A DNA stretch of 64,000 nucleotides from assembly GCA_948144175.1 (NCBI GenBank), contig CANXME010000095.1, positions 1,240,001-1,304,000 on the forward strand, in the 5' to 3' direction. Positions 17,988-29,994 of this stretch are shown in pieces. Source of the stretch: Closterium sp. NIES-65 (taxonomy: Eukaryota > Streptophyta > Zygnematophyceae > Desmidiales > Closteriaceae). Both the position numbers and the translations under genes were made by a program. Positions within the stretch are counted from its first letter, which is position 1, and each line of letters begins with the position of its first letter. The notes under the pieces were generated by a model. It was not told the origin of the DNA and made no database searches. It saw only the letters and a program-made list of their open reading frames with translations.

Positions 17988-18978
17988 GGTTCTTGAGACA
18001 TGGGTAGCCGGGCTTCCGATGACGGATGAGTGCCTCTGCGTGCTGTGCTGAGGACGGGGCATGATTCAGGTCCTGCAACTGGCGGGAGGCGTTGATGAGA
18101 TGTTCGGCATTTGGCGTGACGTACATCTCCTTGGCTGCGTCACTACGCCATCGGCCCAGCCGTTTGAAGATTCTGTCTGGCACGCCGGTGTTTGCCGCGG
18201 CAGTGGCTGCACCCTTGCGAAAGGAATGAGTGCCCAGCTGTTGTTCTCCAAGTCCGATCTTCCCAAAGGCCTCTTTGCACCAGTTTCGGATTGTCGGATA
18301 CGACGGTGGCCTTGATTGGCCACCTTGGGTGGAACCATGACCGAAGGTGCGAATCAGCGGCCCCCTTGATTGCTGATCATATCCGGCGAGTCGAATGAGT
18401 CGTTGAGTGCCGCGGACAGGGCAGAACGGATCGTGTGTTGCGGCGATAGGTATCCATGTGCCTTTTCCAGCTTGGTCCGTCTTGGAGTACGGAATTAGGA
18501 TCCACATGACCTCGTCGTCAAACTGGATGTCTTGCCACTCGATGGCGACGAGGTCTGAGTATCGCAGGAATCCGGAGTACATGAGAATGGGGATGAGCCC
18601 CTTTTGGAATTCGCCGGGGTTGTCAGATCGCAGGTATCCTGCCCACATGTCACGGACTTGTTGCAGCGAGACTGGCTCCTTCACTCTCGTGGGGCGAGGA
18701 CAGTGTCGTTTCGCAAAGTCGCGTACTTGAGTGGTGAATGGTCCTGCCGTTGGGCATGCGCTCCCAGTCATGCGGTGGGCGAAGCTCACGGCTGAGCAGG
18801 TGAGTTGTACCATGGATAGGGTGGCCTTGCGTTTGATGGCGTACACCAGGTATAGTGCGAGGGTCATGTCTGCCGCGGGGAGGAATGGGAGGTCCACCTT
18901 TGCACAGAAGGCTCGAAACTTGACCCAGTATGGCTCGTACGTTTGGATCGTTGAGTCAGCACGAGACTGTGAGAGCAT
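17980..18978 (-). CDS. Tyrosine recombinase of the DIRS-like element
   Basis: A 332-aa protein starting MLSQSRADSTIQTYEPYW, typical of the SAM-like N-terminal domain of phage-integrase-type recombinases. The catalytic set is visible: Arg in YSGFLRYSDLV (about 137), His and Arg in THSFRKGAA (about 250 and 253), a following LGRW motif, and Tyr in EMYV (about 286). It should join the circular cDNA to the chromosome by site-specific recombination, replacing the DDE integrase of LTR elements. It starts about 60 bp after the RT stop on the same strand, and its 3' end runs into repeat B1. The frame is intact. Confidence 0.9.
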   Translation of the reverse strand: MLSQSRADSTIQTYEPYWVKFRAFCAKVDLPFLPAADMTLALYLVYAIKRKATLSMVQLTCSAVSFAHRMTGSACPTAGPFTTQVRDFAKRHCPRPTRVKEPVSLQQVRDMWAGYLRSDNPGEFQKGLIPILMYSGFLRYSDLVAIEWQDIQFDDEVMWILIPYSKTDQAGKGTWIPIAATHDPFCPVRGTQRLIRLAGYDQQSRGPLIRTFGHGSTQGGQSRPPSYPTIRNWCKEAFGKIGLGEQQLGTHSFRKGAATAAANTGVPDRIFKRLGRWRSDAAKEMYVTPNAEHLINASRQLQDLNHAPSSAQHAEALIRHRKPGYPCLKNPS

Positions 18979-19037
18979 CTTTAGAAGCTGTACTTGTAGC
19001 TTTGGCAGTATGTCTGCGCGAAGGAGGACGAGATGGG

Positions 19038-21062
19038 TTAGTTGAAGACCACTCGTAATGCGACGATTGTACTATGAGGCAATCCTGTGCCTGAGAAAGC
19101 GGTGCGGTGCGAGCCTACTGCTAAACATTGGCTGCCGTGCGTCAAGGGAATTTGTGCTTGGATATGCGGGGCCCAGCTAGGTGGGGAGGGTTGTAGGAGC
19201 GGCCACCAGGTTGCCCCTGGCCAATGTGGGACAACGAGGGTGAGTGAGGCGTGGGTGCGTTGTGCGTGGTGGATGACTGCTGGGATTAACTGGGGTGGCG
19301 GGAACGCGAAGCCATTCTCGGTCGACCATGAAATCGAGAATGCGTCGATTGCAGTGGCCTCCGGGTGTGGTATATTTGAGCAGAATCGTGGCAGCTGCGA
19401 GTTGTTTGGGCTTGCGAAAAGGTTGATTGAGTGGGGACCCCAACGACGATTGAGGATGCGGAACCATGGTTGTTTCAAGGAGTAATCGTCGTGGTCGATC
19501 ATTTTGGACAGCTCATCTGCATGGGAGTTTAGCTCGCGCGGGATCCATTCAACAATTAATCGAGTGCCGAGCTCCATGCACGTGCGGATGATGTCCTTGC
19601 AAGCGGTGGTGAGGTCGGGGGTGCGAGAGCCGCCTTTGCGGAGGATGAAAAAGACCCCTTGGTTGTCCACCCTCACGAGCACGTGTTTTTGCTGAACCTT
19701 GTTCGCGTACGTTCGAAGGGCCCAAAGGACGCCTTCAATTTCCCTCCGAGTGCTGGACGTCATTCGCAATGGTTCTGGCATGGCTGCGCTTGCCTCTTCG
19801 AGTTCACCAGGGAAGGTGAGAAGGGTGGCGCCCCAACTATGAGAGCTGGCGTCCACGTGAATTACCGCGTCATAACTATTCCGAACGTGGAATGGTGCGC
19901 CATTAAATTTGTCGAACTCTTCAAGCCAGAACTGCAACTCTTCAGCAACGGAGGGGGAAATGCTCAAGCTGCTTCCCCAGGATGGCGCGTCGTTAATTGC
20001 TTGTAGCATGGCATGGCTGAATGCACGCGTCGTGGCGCCGAGTGCGACGGCCATCGACGCGAGTGTGCCGGTGATTCTGGCCAGGTGGCGGACTGGAACC
20101 TGTCGGCGCGCTTTGCTTGCGTCCAGTAGGTTCCGAATGTGTGCGTGAAGTGATGCCCGTCGATCGGTGCCAATTGAGAATTGACCAGATTTGGTGTCCA
20201 ACTCGACGCCCAAGAATCGCAGATGTTGGGATGGCAGCAGCTGTGACTTTTTCGCGTTAATCACCAAGCCCGCCATCTTGAGGTCCGAAATTATATGCTG
20301 GCATGTTGCTTGTGCGTGGGCCTTGGACGTGCATAAGAACAGGATGTCGTCCACATAGGGTATCACTCGAACGCCTTGTTCACGCCAGCGCCTGGCTAGT
20401 TGTTTGATGAGCTGCGTGAAGACAAATGGTGCCGTGGCGAGGCCAAAGGGTAGTGAACGGAAGGCGTACGTACGCCCTTCAAATTCGAAGCCCAAGAATT
20501 TCCAGCAAGAGTTGTGTATGTCGATATGGTGGTATCCCGATTTGAGGTCGATGGAGAACATCCAATCTCCCATGCGTGCCAGGTCGGCCACGCGGCTTAG
20601 GCCTTCGTATTTGAATTTAGGGATGGTCAGGTGCGCGTTCACTTTTCTGAGGTCGAGGATTAGCCTGCATTTTTCTCGTTGCTCAACCACGTTGAGTGGG
20701 CTTATGCATGTGAGCTTCGCTGCTGGGGTGACCACCGCCGCGCCGGTCTCGATAAGTTCGCGAATGGCAGTGCGTGTGAACGCAGCATGCGTGTGCGCCC
20801 CGAGGTGGTTGCGCTCGTGAAACGGTTGTGGTGGGTTGTGGCTCCATGGCAGCCAGTAACCGTTAGCGATGACGGAGAGGATGAGGCTGCTAGGGCACCA
20901 CGAGCTCCACCATGCAAGGGTTGCGCGAAGCCGCCCGCGCATTTGCGTGACAGATTTGTCAGTGACGGCGAACTCGTACGGATCTCCGTCGCCTAGCGTC
21001 TCGTGTCGTGTTATCTCTGCATGTTTGCCGAGTGACAATGGCGCAGAGGTGTTAGAATGCAA
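19038..21062 (-). CDS. Reverse transcriptase-RNase H of the DIRS-like element
   Basis: A 674-aa protein. RT motifs: CRLILDLRKVN (about 132-142), FSIDLKSGYHHI with catalytic Asp (about 172), LPFGLATAPFVF (about 204-214), YVDDILFL (236-243) and FLGVELD (about 283-289). RNase H follows: VDASSHSWGATL (Asp 404), REIEGVLWAL (Glu near 441-443), VRVDNQG (Asp 466), NSHADELSK (Asp 516). A C-terminal region of about 150 residues is Trp/Pro-rich. This order and the YVDDIL type fit the DIRS order rather than copia. No methyltransferase domain is seen, which favours the PAT/Ngaro side of DIRS. Uninterrupted. Confidence 0.9.
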   Translation of the reverse strand: MHSNTSAPLSLGKHAEITRHETLGDGDPYEFAVTDKSVTQMRGRLRATLAWWSSWCPSSLILSVIANGYWLPWSHNPPQPFHERNHLGAHTHAAFTRTAIRELIETGAAVVTPAAKLTCISPLNVVEQREKCRLILDLRKVNAHLTIPKFKYEGLSRVADLARMGDWMFSIDLKSGYHHIDIHNSCWKFLGFEFEGRTYAFRSLPFGLATAPFVFTQLIKQLARRWREQGVRVIPYVDDILFLCTSKAHAQATCQHIISDLKMAGLVINAKKSQLLPSQHLRFLGVELDTKSGQFSIGTDRRASLHAHIRNLLDASKARRQVPVRHLARITGTLASMAVALGATTRAFSHAMLQAINDAPSWGSSLSISPSVAEELQFWLEEFDKFNGAPFHVRNSYDAVIHVDASSHSWGATLLTFPGELEEASAAMPEPLRMTSSTRREIEGVLWALRTYANKVQQKHVLVRVDNQGVFFILRKGGSRTPDLTTACKDIIRTCMELGTRLIVEWIPRELNSHADELSKMIDHDDYSLKQPWFRILNRRWGPHSINLFASPNNSQLPRFCSNIPHPEATAIDAFSISWSTENGFAFPPPQLIPAVIHHAQRTHASLTLVVPHWPGATWWPLLQPSPPSWAPHIQAQIPLTHGSQCLAVGSHRTAFSGTGLPHSTIVALRVVFN

Positions 21063-21798
<736 letters not shown>

Positions 21799-23001
21799 CT
21801 ACACCACGGGTGCGGGTCCTTGGCCACCATTGCCGTTCCGCGGGCAGCCACTTGCCACATGCCCCGGCTGGCCGCAGCGGAAGCATGTCCCACGGAAGCC
21901 GTGGAAGCTCCCCATAGGCGGGCCGCGCTTGGGGTTGAACGCCATGGGCCCGCGACCTCCGCCGCGGTGGGATCGAGCGTGCGCACCCTCCGCGCGATCT
22001 ATCGCTGCCACGTCGGCGACGGCTTGCTTGAACGGGCGGGAGGTAAGGAGGCTCTTCTGCTTGTACATCTTGAACCGCTTGGCGACGCGATCGTCGGTGG
22101 CGTCCTCGACTTGAAGCATGTCGTAGCGCTCCGAAATGTAGTCGAGGGCGCTCGCGACCATTTCAAGTCCGCCCGCCGCGTCGCCGCGCTGCAGTTTGTA
22201 CTCCGCGTGCTTCAGGTAGGCCCTCAGGTCCTCCAGGGGCTCCACTTTCGCTCGCACGAGCGGGTCAATGAAGTTTGCCGCCGAAAAAGTGGGGTTAGTG
22301 CAAGGGAGGGGAGGGAGATTTTCCATGGGGGGAAAATTTGTTGTGTTGTTCGGAGCCTCACCGGCGTCGTCGTCTGAGTCGTCGGAGTCGTTGTTGACTG
22401 CTGCAGCTTCAGGAGCGCTGGTAACGGCCTCCTTGTCGTGGCGGCGCGTTGATGGTCCTTTTGCTCCTTTTTCCTTTTTTGCAATGTCGTTTTTAGCCGA
22501 TGCAGATGCCGCAGGTTGTGTAGTTTCGGCGGCGATCGCGCTAGCGGGGTGCTGCTGTAACAGGGACAGGAGGGCCTTGACTTGGTCCGGGGTCAACGCC
22601 TCGGTCAAGGCCTGGTCAGCCGTCGCGTCAGACGAGGCAGCCGTACGGCGCCTCTGGCGCTGACGCGACGGCCGGCCGGAGGCGTGTGCCGCTGGCGCGT
22701 GCTCCGCGTCCGCGGCGTGTGTCGCCACGTTCGCCACTAGCGCCACAGGCGCCACTGGCGCCACAGGTGCCACTGGCGCCACAGGCGCCGAAGGGTGCTG
22801 GGGGTGCTGCTCGGCGTTTTTGTTGACTTCGAGCCCGCCGAACAGCACGTCCACGGCGGTCGGGGCGGATGTTTCGCCGTCTGCCCGGCGCTTGTTGCGA
22901 CGCTCGCCCGTCGTTTCACGGGCATTACGGTCGCTGTCGGAAATTATCAGGTCGTCGGCAACGATGTTGTTAGCACGGTTAAGCGTCGGCGTCGCAGCCA
23001 T
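21799..23001 (-). CDS. Gag of the DIRS-like element
   Basis: A 400-aa protein. The start at 23001 (MAATPTLNRANNIVADD) is chosen because the longer in-frame extension upstream runs through repeat A1 and looks non-coding. It has an Ala/Pro/Val repeat (VAPVAPVAPV, about 80-95), Lys/Arg-rich segments, a helical region around ENLPPLPCTNPTFSAANFIDPLV, and one classical zinc knuckle near the C terminus, CFRCGQPGHVASGC (C-x2-C-x4-H-x4-C, about 373-386). It should package the element RNA. This knuckle is canonical, unlike those of the copia elements around it. Confidence 0.85.
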   Translation of the reverse strand: MAATPTLNRANNIVADDLIISDSDRNARETTGERRNKRRADGETSAPTAVDVLFGGLEVNKNAEQHPQHPSAPVAPVAPVAPVAPVALVANVATHAADAEHAPAAHASGRPSRQRQRRRTAASSDATADQALTEALTPDQVKALLSLLQQHPASAIAAETTQPAASASAKNDIAKKEKGAKGPSTRRHDKEAVTSAPEAAAVNNDSDDSDDDAGEAPNNTTNFPPMENLPPLPCTNPTFSAANFIDPLVRAKVEPLEDLRAYLKHAEYKLQRGDAAGGLEMVASALDYISERYDMLQVEDATDDRVAKRFKMYKQKSLLTSRPFKQAVADVAAIDRAEGAHARSHRGGGRGPMAFNPKRGPPMGSFHGFRGTCFRCGQPGHVASGCPRNGNGGQGPAPVV

Positions 23002-23119
23002 CGTTGAGCGGTTTTGGTTAAGGATGTCGGCTAATAAAGTTGAAGGAGAAACGCCTCTAGGTAATGAGCGAGTCCTCGCCAGCTTGAGCGGTAAAACTAG
23101 AAGTGAGCTCGAGAAAATG

Positions 23120-23305
23120 GAGTTGCATGAGCCGTTGGAAAACGAGAGACGTGGGTGGAGGGAAATGAGCTCCAACCCACGATTTGTAGTTGGAGAAGGG
23201 CGTTTAGCGCGCTTCGACGATGCCAAAACATGCGTTACAAGCAGCTGCGCTTTCGAAATACGTAATTTTGAAAAACACTTCGTGTGTTTAAAAATTATAA
23301 TATTT
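23120..23305 (-). repeat. Split direct repeat A1 (5' end of DIRS-like element)
   Basis: 186 bp identical to 17749-17934. It lies about 120 bp upstream of the gag start and probably carries the promoter. Confidence 0.88.
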
Positions 23306-23690
23306 TTATGACTACGTTGTTTCCGTGATTTACTTTGTTGTGATTTACTACCGTATAACATGCACATAATATGATGGGATGAATAATGATTGGTTGGTGA
23401 TATAGATGAATATAATGACATAAAATGCATCAAGTTATGATAGAAATGATATGATAAATAATAGATGATGTGTCAAATATGATATGATAAATGATATAAA
23501 TAATGCTGACTTGTTACTGACAATTCATGATGCATATTATAATGATTAAAATGCGTGAAAGCTAACAATCCAAAAACTATGCTACCGCATCCCCTGCCTA
23601 GCATGGGGGGGAGCTAATAGCATAATCTTTGAACAATCAGCAGTCACATGAAACAATACAATCTGTGAACTCTAAAAAATTGGTCAACTC
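23306..23690. other. AT-rich non-coding DNA between the DIRS-like element and B
   Basis: Low-complexity AT-rich DNA with repeated ATGATATGATAAAT-like phrases and no coding signal. It is continuous with 31089 onward across insertion B, ending in B's duplication AACTC (23686-23690). Confidence 0.6.
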
Positions 23691-23822
23691 TGTGGAAACA
23701 AAGAACGAGAATGAAATGACTATGAACGAAGTGAGTACAAATAGGAAACCCTAATTGGGTTGTACCCCCTATGGGATACCCCACTATAGCCTACAGAAAC
23801 AAGTAAGCTATATGTTCTGACA
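23691..23822 (-). repeat. 3' LTR of element B
   Basis: 132 bp, TGTGGAAACAAAG...GTTCTGACA; one mismatch to 30952-31083 (fourth base). It holds the conserved copia LTR core in reverse orientation. Confidence 0.92.
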
Positions 23823-24021
23823 CACCCCCATAGGCAAAGTGGGGGAGAACAAGGGGTCACAAGACCAGTCAAGCAAAGCAAAGCAAAGCTCAGGGTGGAT
23901 CACAAAGTCACCACGCATTCCGAGCACAAGTTCAAAGGCCACAAGGCCAGTTCACATGCAAGATCATATATAGAGATATACAAGAGCAAGAGTATATATA
24001 TATGTGAAGGTACAAGCAAGG
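23823..24021 (-). other. Element B 3' untranslated region and polypurine tract
   Basis: The minus-strand end TTGCCTATGGGGGTG abuts the LTR. The region carries the GTGATCCACCCTGAGC motif also found near the 3' ends of E, F, G, H, I and K. Confidence 0.7.
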
Positions 24022-27000
24022 TCAAGAGGAGAGCAAGTGAGGCAAGACAGGCACAAGACCCAACTGCGTGCAGCAACGCTGATGATCACAAGGCGCAAGT
24101 GCCTTGGTGAAGACATCAGCAGTGTTGGCCTCAGAGGCCACGTACGCAAGTCGCAGCTGTCCACGCTGCTGTAGCTCACGAGCAAGAAAGTAGCGAAGAG
24201 CAATGTGCTTCGTTCTGTGCTCCAGTCGCTGCTCTCGACACAAGGCCAGCATGGCCTTGTTGTCTACGTACAGGACTGGAGGAGAACGAGGCTGCTCTCC
24301 AAGGTCGGTCAGCAGGTAGGTGAGCCAGCGTAACTCCTGTGCAGCCATAGCCCCAGCGTAGATCTCAGCCTCACAACTGGAGCCGAGAACAGAAGACGAG
24401 CGGGTAGCCCGCCACGAGACAGAGCCGGAACCAAGGCTGAAGGTGTAACCCTGAGACGACCGCTGCGTAGCCTGGTCGTCAGCCCAAGAAGCGTCTGCGT
24501 GCCCAGTGAGGACCACTGGACTGCGCCCTCCAAGCACTAGTCCCATGCCCGACGTACTGCACAAGTAGCGCAACACCCTCTTCGCTGCAGCCATGTGCTC
24601 TGGTCGGTGTCTCCCAGGAGCAACAAAGCGTGCGAGAATGCTAAGAGGGTATGCGAGGTCAGGTCGTGTGCAGGTCATCAGGTACATGAGGCAGCCAACA
24701 AGCTCTGCAAACGGGCCACTCGACTCTACGGACTCATCCGAAGGCAGAGCTGAGAGCGAGTGGCGAGTAGGCAGAGGAGTGGCCTGAGGCGAGGAGTACG
24801 TGAAGCCGAAGCGCTGAAGGACCTGCTGCACCATGTGTGACTGAGTCAGGGTAATGGTGCGGCGTGCTCTGTCCCGGGTGATCTGCAAGCCAAGGTAGCT
24901 GTGCAGTTCACCCAGGTCAGTGCACGTGTGTCTCTTCTGCAGCTCGGACTTCACGTAGGCGAGTCCAGCAGTGTCAGCTGTGGCAAAGACCAAGTCGTCG
25001 ACGTACACGAGGATGTAGAACGGCGGCAGAGAGGTGTCGGTGCGCAGAAACAGCGACGGGTCGGCAGTGGAAGGAGCAAACCCAAGTGCCGCGAGCGTAG
25101 TCCTCAGTGTGTCGTGCCACTCACGTGGCGCCTCGCGGAGACCGTAGACTGGACGCCGGAGACTCCACTGGGTACCAGGAGGGAAAGACCCAGTGAAGCC
25201 AGGTGGGCGACGCAGCCAGATCTCCTCGTGCAGGCTGCCCTGCAAGAAAGCTGTGCTGAAGTCGAGAGAGTGCAGCTCGTGGTCACGGTGAGCAGCAACG
25301 TGTAGCAGAACCCGAAGAGTGGTCATCTTCGGGGTGGGGGAGAAGGTCTGAAAGTAGTCAACCCCCTGCCGCTGACTGAAGCCACGAGCCACGTAACGCG
25401 CCTTGAAGACAGGCGGAGAACCCGGCGGCCGCTTCACCCTGAAAATCCACATGCCACTGACGATGTTCGCCCCAGGAGGGGGAACAGCGTCAACGTAGGT
25501 GCCTGTGGACTTCCAGGAAGCCATCTCTGCATCCATAGCTGCCTGCCACTGAGAGGAGTAGGGACCCTCTATCGCCTCCGCGTAAGAACGCGGAGTCGGG
25601 ATGTCTGGTGCATCCGGGTCTCCCTCAGGGGCTAGCAGTACAGACGCGAGACGAGGTGAAGCGGCGGCCAGACACTGGAACTCCTCCTGCCTGTCCTCAA
25701 GGACGTCCGTGCCAATGGCACACTCACCCCCGACGGACGGAGGACAGGCGGACTCAGACTCAGTGACAAGACGAGCGGCGTAGTCTAGACGACAGCGCGC
25801 AGCAAAGTCGACAAGCTCAGTGACAAGGGCAGACGCAGCAGACGACTCGAAGGAGGGGTCAGTGACAGCAGTAGCCAGGAGACGCGTGACAGTAGGACTG
25901 GCAGCACGAAGAGCGTCCGACTCCGGGTCGGCAAGAGCAGGAAGAGAGGAAGCAGGAGGAGAAGGCAAAGGGGCACGCAGAGGAGCAGTGGACGGACGCA
26001 GTGACATCCGGTGCGTGCCAGGGACAGGAGGAGGACGCTGACGCGACCCGCGACCACTAGCGCGCTCAGTACGAACAGGCGACACAGGACGAGACGCAGG
26101 CTCACGATGCTCAGTAAGACCTCCAGTCGGACCAGCGTAGGGAGAAGGAGCAGGCAAAGGGGAGGCAGGCTGTAGCTGTGGCTGTGACCGGACAGGCTGC
26201 GGACCCTCTAAGGGAGGAGGAGGAGGTGTAAGACCAAGAACCTGCTGCAGGAGCGGAACGAAGTACGGTCGGGGCCGCGCGGCGACGCTAGAAACAGCAG
26301 GAACAGCACCAGTAGCCCCGGCAGGAGCACCCACTCCAGCAGCACCTCCAGCAGCACCACCAGAAGCTCCAGAACCTCCAGCTGCAGCACCAGGAGCACT
26401 ATCAGTAGGGCCGCCAACGGCAGGCTCAGCGCCAACACCCTCAGCAGGACCAGCTCCAGGAGAACTCTCAGACTCAGCAGCTCCAGCACCCACACTACGA
26501 GCGCCGGCGGGGCGCGCAGCAGCAGTACCCTCTGCAGTCGAAGAACCACCAGCACCAGCAGCACGCCTCCAGCGCCCGGCAAACCACTCACGCAGCTCCT
26601 GTGGGGAGAGTGGCTCCCGGCGAGATGAAGCACCCCCAGGCACAGCACCTCCAGGCTCAGCACCCCTAGACACAGCACCCCCAGGCACGGCACCCCCAGG
26701 CTCAGCACCCCCAGGCTCAGCACCCCCAGGCACAGCACCCCCAGACTCGGTACCTCCAGGCTCAGCACCCCCAGGCACAGCACCCCCAGGCTCAGCACCC
26801 CCAGGCTCAGCACCCCCAGACTCGGCACCTCCAGGCTCAGCACCCCCAGACTCCGCACCCCCAGGCTCAGCTCCCGCAACAGCACCAGAGTCACCAGTGA
26901 CCTCGACAGGCTCGACCGCGTCTACCTGGGACACACCTGAAGGGGCAGGACCCTGAGGGGGGAGGGGGACTACTGGGGGGGGACCTGGTACCAAGAAGAG

Positions 27001-29994
27001 CGGGGGTGGGGGGAGGGACGGAGTGCGGTAGGGGAGGAGGCGGTAGTAGGGTACCGACTCGTCGAACGTGACGTCCTGGGAGGACAGAACACGTCGAGAG
27101 GTGGGGTGGTAAAACTGCCACCCAGGGGCGTCGGGGGGGAACCCCAGGAAGACGCAGGGAGAAGCACGAGGGGACAGCTTGTCCGCAGACAGGTCGCGAA
27201 CAAACGCCCGAGATCCCCAGACCCGGAACGCCGACGCATCGCCAACCTTCCCCGTCCACAGCAGGGCTGGGGAGGTCTCCGGTCGAGAGACCCTGGGGTG
27301 GAGGTTGATCTGGTGCGCAGCGTACCTGACCGCAAACGGCCACAGAAAATGGGGAGCAGCCGCATGCATCATGGACGTACGAGCGACGTCCATGACCATG
27401 CCAATGCGGCGCTCAGCAATCCCATTCTGCTGCGGTGAGTCCGGAAGCGTGAAGGTCTGACGGATGCCTCGCGCACGACAGTAGGCACTCAGGAGGCCAG
27501 AGGAGAACTCTCCGCCTCTGTCCGAGTGCAGACGCAAAACAGGGAAGTCAGAGCCAAAGCTCCTCCGAAGCTGGAGACGAGCTGCGCGGATCCAGTCGAT
27601 CAACACCGCAGTGACCTCACCCTTGCTGCGCAAGGGGAAGACTGTGGTGTAACGCGAGTAGTCGTCAACCACCAGCAGGAAGTAGCGCTCCTGACCCTGT
27701 CCACGGACGCGGGCTGGGCCCCACACATCCATGTGAAGCGTTTGCAACGGGGCCTCTGTCGGAGGAAACTGGGAGGAGTGAGGGGCAGCACGCTGGCGCC
27801 CCTCGACACAGGGGACACAGGTGGGGCCAGGGCCCGGAGGGAGGGGAGGGAGAGACCGGGGAAGACCAGACACAAGGACTCGCGAGGCCATGCCTCTGAG
27901 CCGAAGCAGAGAGGGGTGGCCAAGGCGGTGGTGCCAGAGGAGGGTCTCGTGAGACAGACGACGGCACGAGCAGGGGGCAGACTCAGGACCAGACCTGGAC
28001 GCTGCAGCAAACACCTGACCAGACGAAGTGACCCTACCAGACTCAGCACCTGGAGGAGAAGCAGTGGTCAGAGTGTACAGGCTCGACCCTGGCCGACGTG
28101 TAAACGTAGCCAGGTGGCGACCTGTATCCGCCTCCGTGCAGTGGGTCACCCGCTGACGAGCAGGGGTGAACTGGTGGACACCCGCATCCTGGAGGTCAGC
28201 ACCACTCACCAAGTTCGTCGAGAACGAGGGGAGGTAAAGACCAGTCAGGGTGCCAGAGGGGGCCGCCGGACACGGGAGGACAGTGGAGAAGCGAGACAGG
28301 ACAGGCCCCCCAGAGGGGTCAGCCAGGGACACCGCAACCGGCCGACTCAGCGGCGTGAGAGTGGTGCGGTCCCGAAAGAAGGAGCGAGACGCTCCAGAGT
28401 CAAGGGTGAAGGTGTGAGAGGCCGAAGCCGACACAGTACCTGAGAGGGCAGACTCACCAGCACCTGAGAGCACAGACGCACTGGCACCTAGAGCAGCAGC
28501 CTCACTAGTACCTGACGCGGCAGTACCAATGCCCGGGTCGGGCGGGAAACACCGGTAACAGTCATCCTCATCACTACCAATCGCAGCATACATAGCAGAG
28601 AGAATAGCATCAAAATCAAGATCATAAATAGCTACACCAGCCCTAGACAGCTCTCCCCAGCGGGGGATCTCAGCTGCCTCCAGAAACTGCTGACGCCAGG
28701 CGTCAGTCAGGCGGCCAAAGCAGCGGCGGGCAGTGTGGGCGCCTCCACACCTCTCCCCTGCACGGTCACCGGTGCGGAGAACGTAGGGGCAAGGACCAAG
28801 CGCACCACCACGCTGACGCTGCGAGTACCACTCACGGAGCTGCTGAGGGGCGGGGACGGTGCGAGAGCGCTGCTGCTGCTGTGGCTGCTGCTGCGGCTGC
28901 TGCTGCTGCTTCTGCTGGCGCTGACCACCCCCGGAGCTGCTCCGCTGGGACGAGCCACTCCGACCCCCGCCTCCACTGCCACCCCCGCCTCCACCGCCAC
29001 CCCCGTCTCCACCTCCACCTCCCCCACCAAGACCGTCGCTCCCACCGCTCCCACCGCCTCCTCCGCTACCACCTCCGCCGCCACCTCCGCCTCCACCGCC
29101 GCCACCAGTACCTCCACTCCCGCCACCACCCCCACCGCCACCCCCACTCCCCCCGCCACCCCCACCGCCTCCTCCACCGCCCCCTCTAGCTCCACCCGCT
29201 CCCTTGCCCCCCTTGCCCTTGCCAGCGCGGCGTCTGCCGCTGGGGGCAGACGCCGCGCCGACCGACTCAAAACCAGTGAGGTCGGCCGCAGCGGCAGAGG
29301 CGACAGAGGGCAGCAGGGGGGAAGGACCACACCCCTCAAAGATGGGGGTGCGAGGGTCACCCCGAGAGGCCCCTACAGCGACAATACTCTTCTCAGCCGC
29401 TAGCAGGGACTCCTCAAGGAGGTCGACAGTGAGAGTGGTGGGACAGACAGAGAGAAACTGGTCCCTAACGACACGAAGGGACTCAGGGAGACGGGTGACG
29501 AGAAAGTAGAGAGTGATGTACATGGGAGGAGGGTTCGCAGCGCGGAACTCAGCAGGAAGGGCAGCGCGGTAGCGGGTGTCACTAGCACGGAGGTGGGTAA
29601 CGAGGTCAGCGACAGTGGGAAAGGAAGCGAGGTCAGGGAAGAGAAACGGTAGCATGAGGCGGCTAAGGGTAGCGGAGGAAGGGGAGGAGTAGCGTGCAAC
29701 TACAGCGTCGTACAAGGCCTGAGCGGTCTTGCACTGACTAAAGTGGGCACGCTCAGAGGAAGGGAGGTGGCGACGCACAGCAAGACGTGCAGCAGCATCG
29801 CGGGTCGCCCACTTGGAGCGAACGGCAGAGTCAGCATCAGCAGGTGGGGCAGGGACAGCGCCAGAGACAAAGTCAAAGAGAGAGACCTCATCTATCGCAT
29901 CACACAGTAATTACAGCTGCAGGTCTTCAATCCAGACGGCAAAGTCAATGGCCCTCCCCTCAGCGTCAAAGGTAAGAACATTGGGGGTGGCCAT
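24022..29994 (-). pseudogene. Ty1/copia gag-pol of element B with one premature stop
   Basis: From the start MATPNVLTFDAEG at 29994 the frame is open to 24022 (about 1990 codons) except for a TAA at codon 28 (29911-29913), where the homologous H gag has Tyr. Domains after the stop: helical gag; Gly-rich stretch (about 215-330); atypical zinc knuckle (about 400-424); protease LDSGAS (about 527); integrase with Asp in LHMDVWGP (about 750), LHSDRGGEF (about 820) and Glu in NGIAERR (about 856); GGAEP-repeat linker; RT YVDDLVFA (about 1663); RNase H ADASWADD (about 1832). All catalytic residues seen are kept. A single nonsense change separates it from an intact copy, and the in-frame Met at 29778 would give only a truncated gag. 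Confidence 0.9.
26630..26880 (-). repeat. 15-bp coding repeats in the element B linker (GGAEP units)
   Basis: About 16 tandem 15-bp units (plus strand around CCCCCAGGCTCAGCA) encode the pentapeptide GGAEP and variants GGAES and GGAVP, between integrase and RT. The same pentapeptide array sits at the same place in E, F, G, H and I with different copy numbers. Confidence 0.85.

Noticed and set aside
23001..23433. N-terminal extension of the DIRS-like gag (144 codons)
   Set aside because: It reads through repeat A1 and AT-rich flanking DNA beyond the element's end, so the Met at 23001 is the better start.
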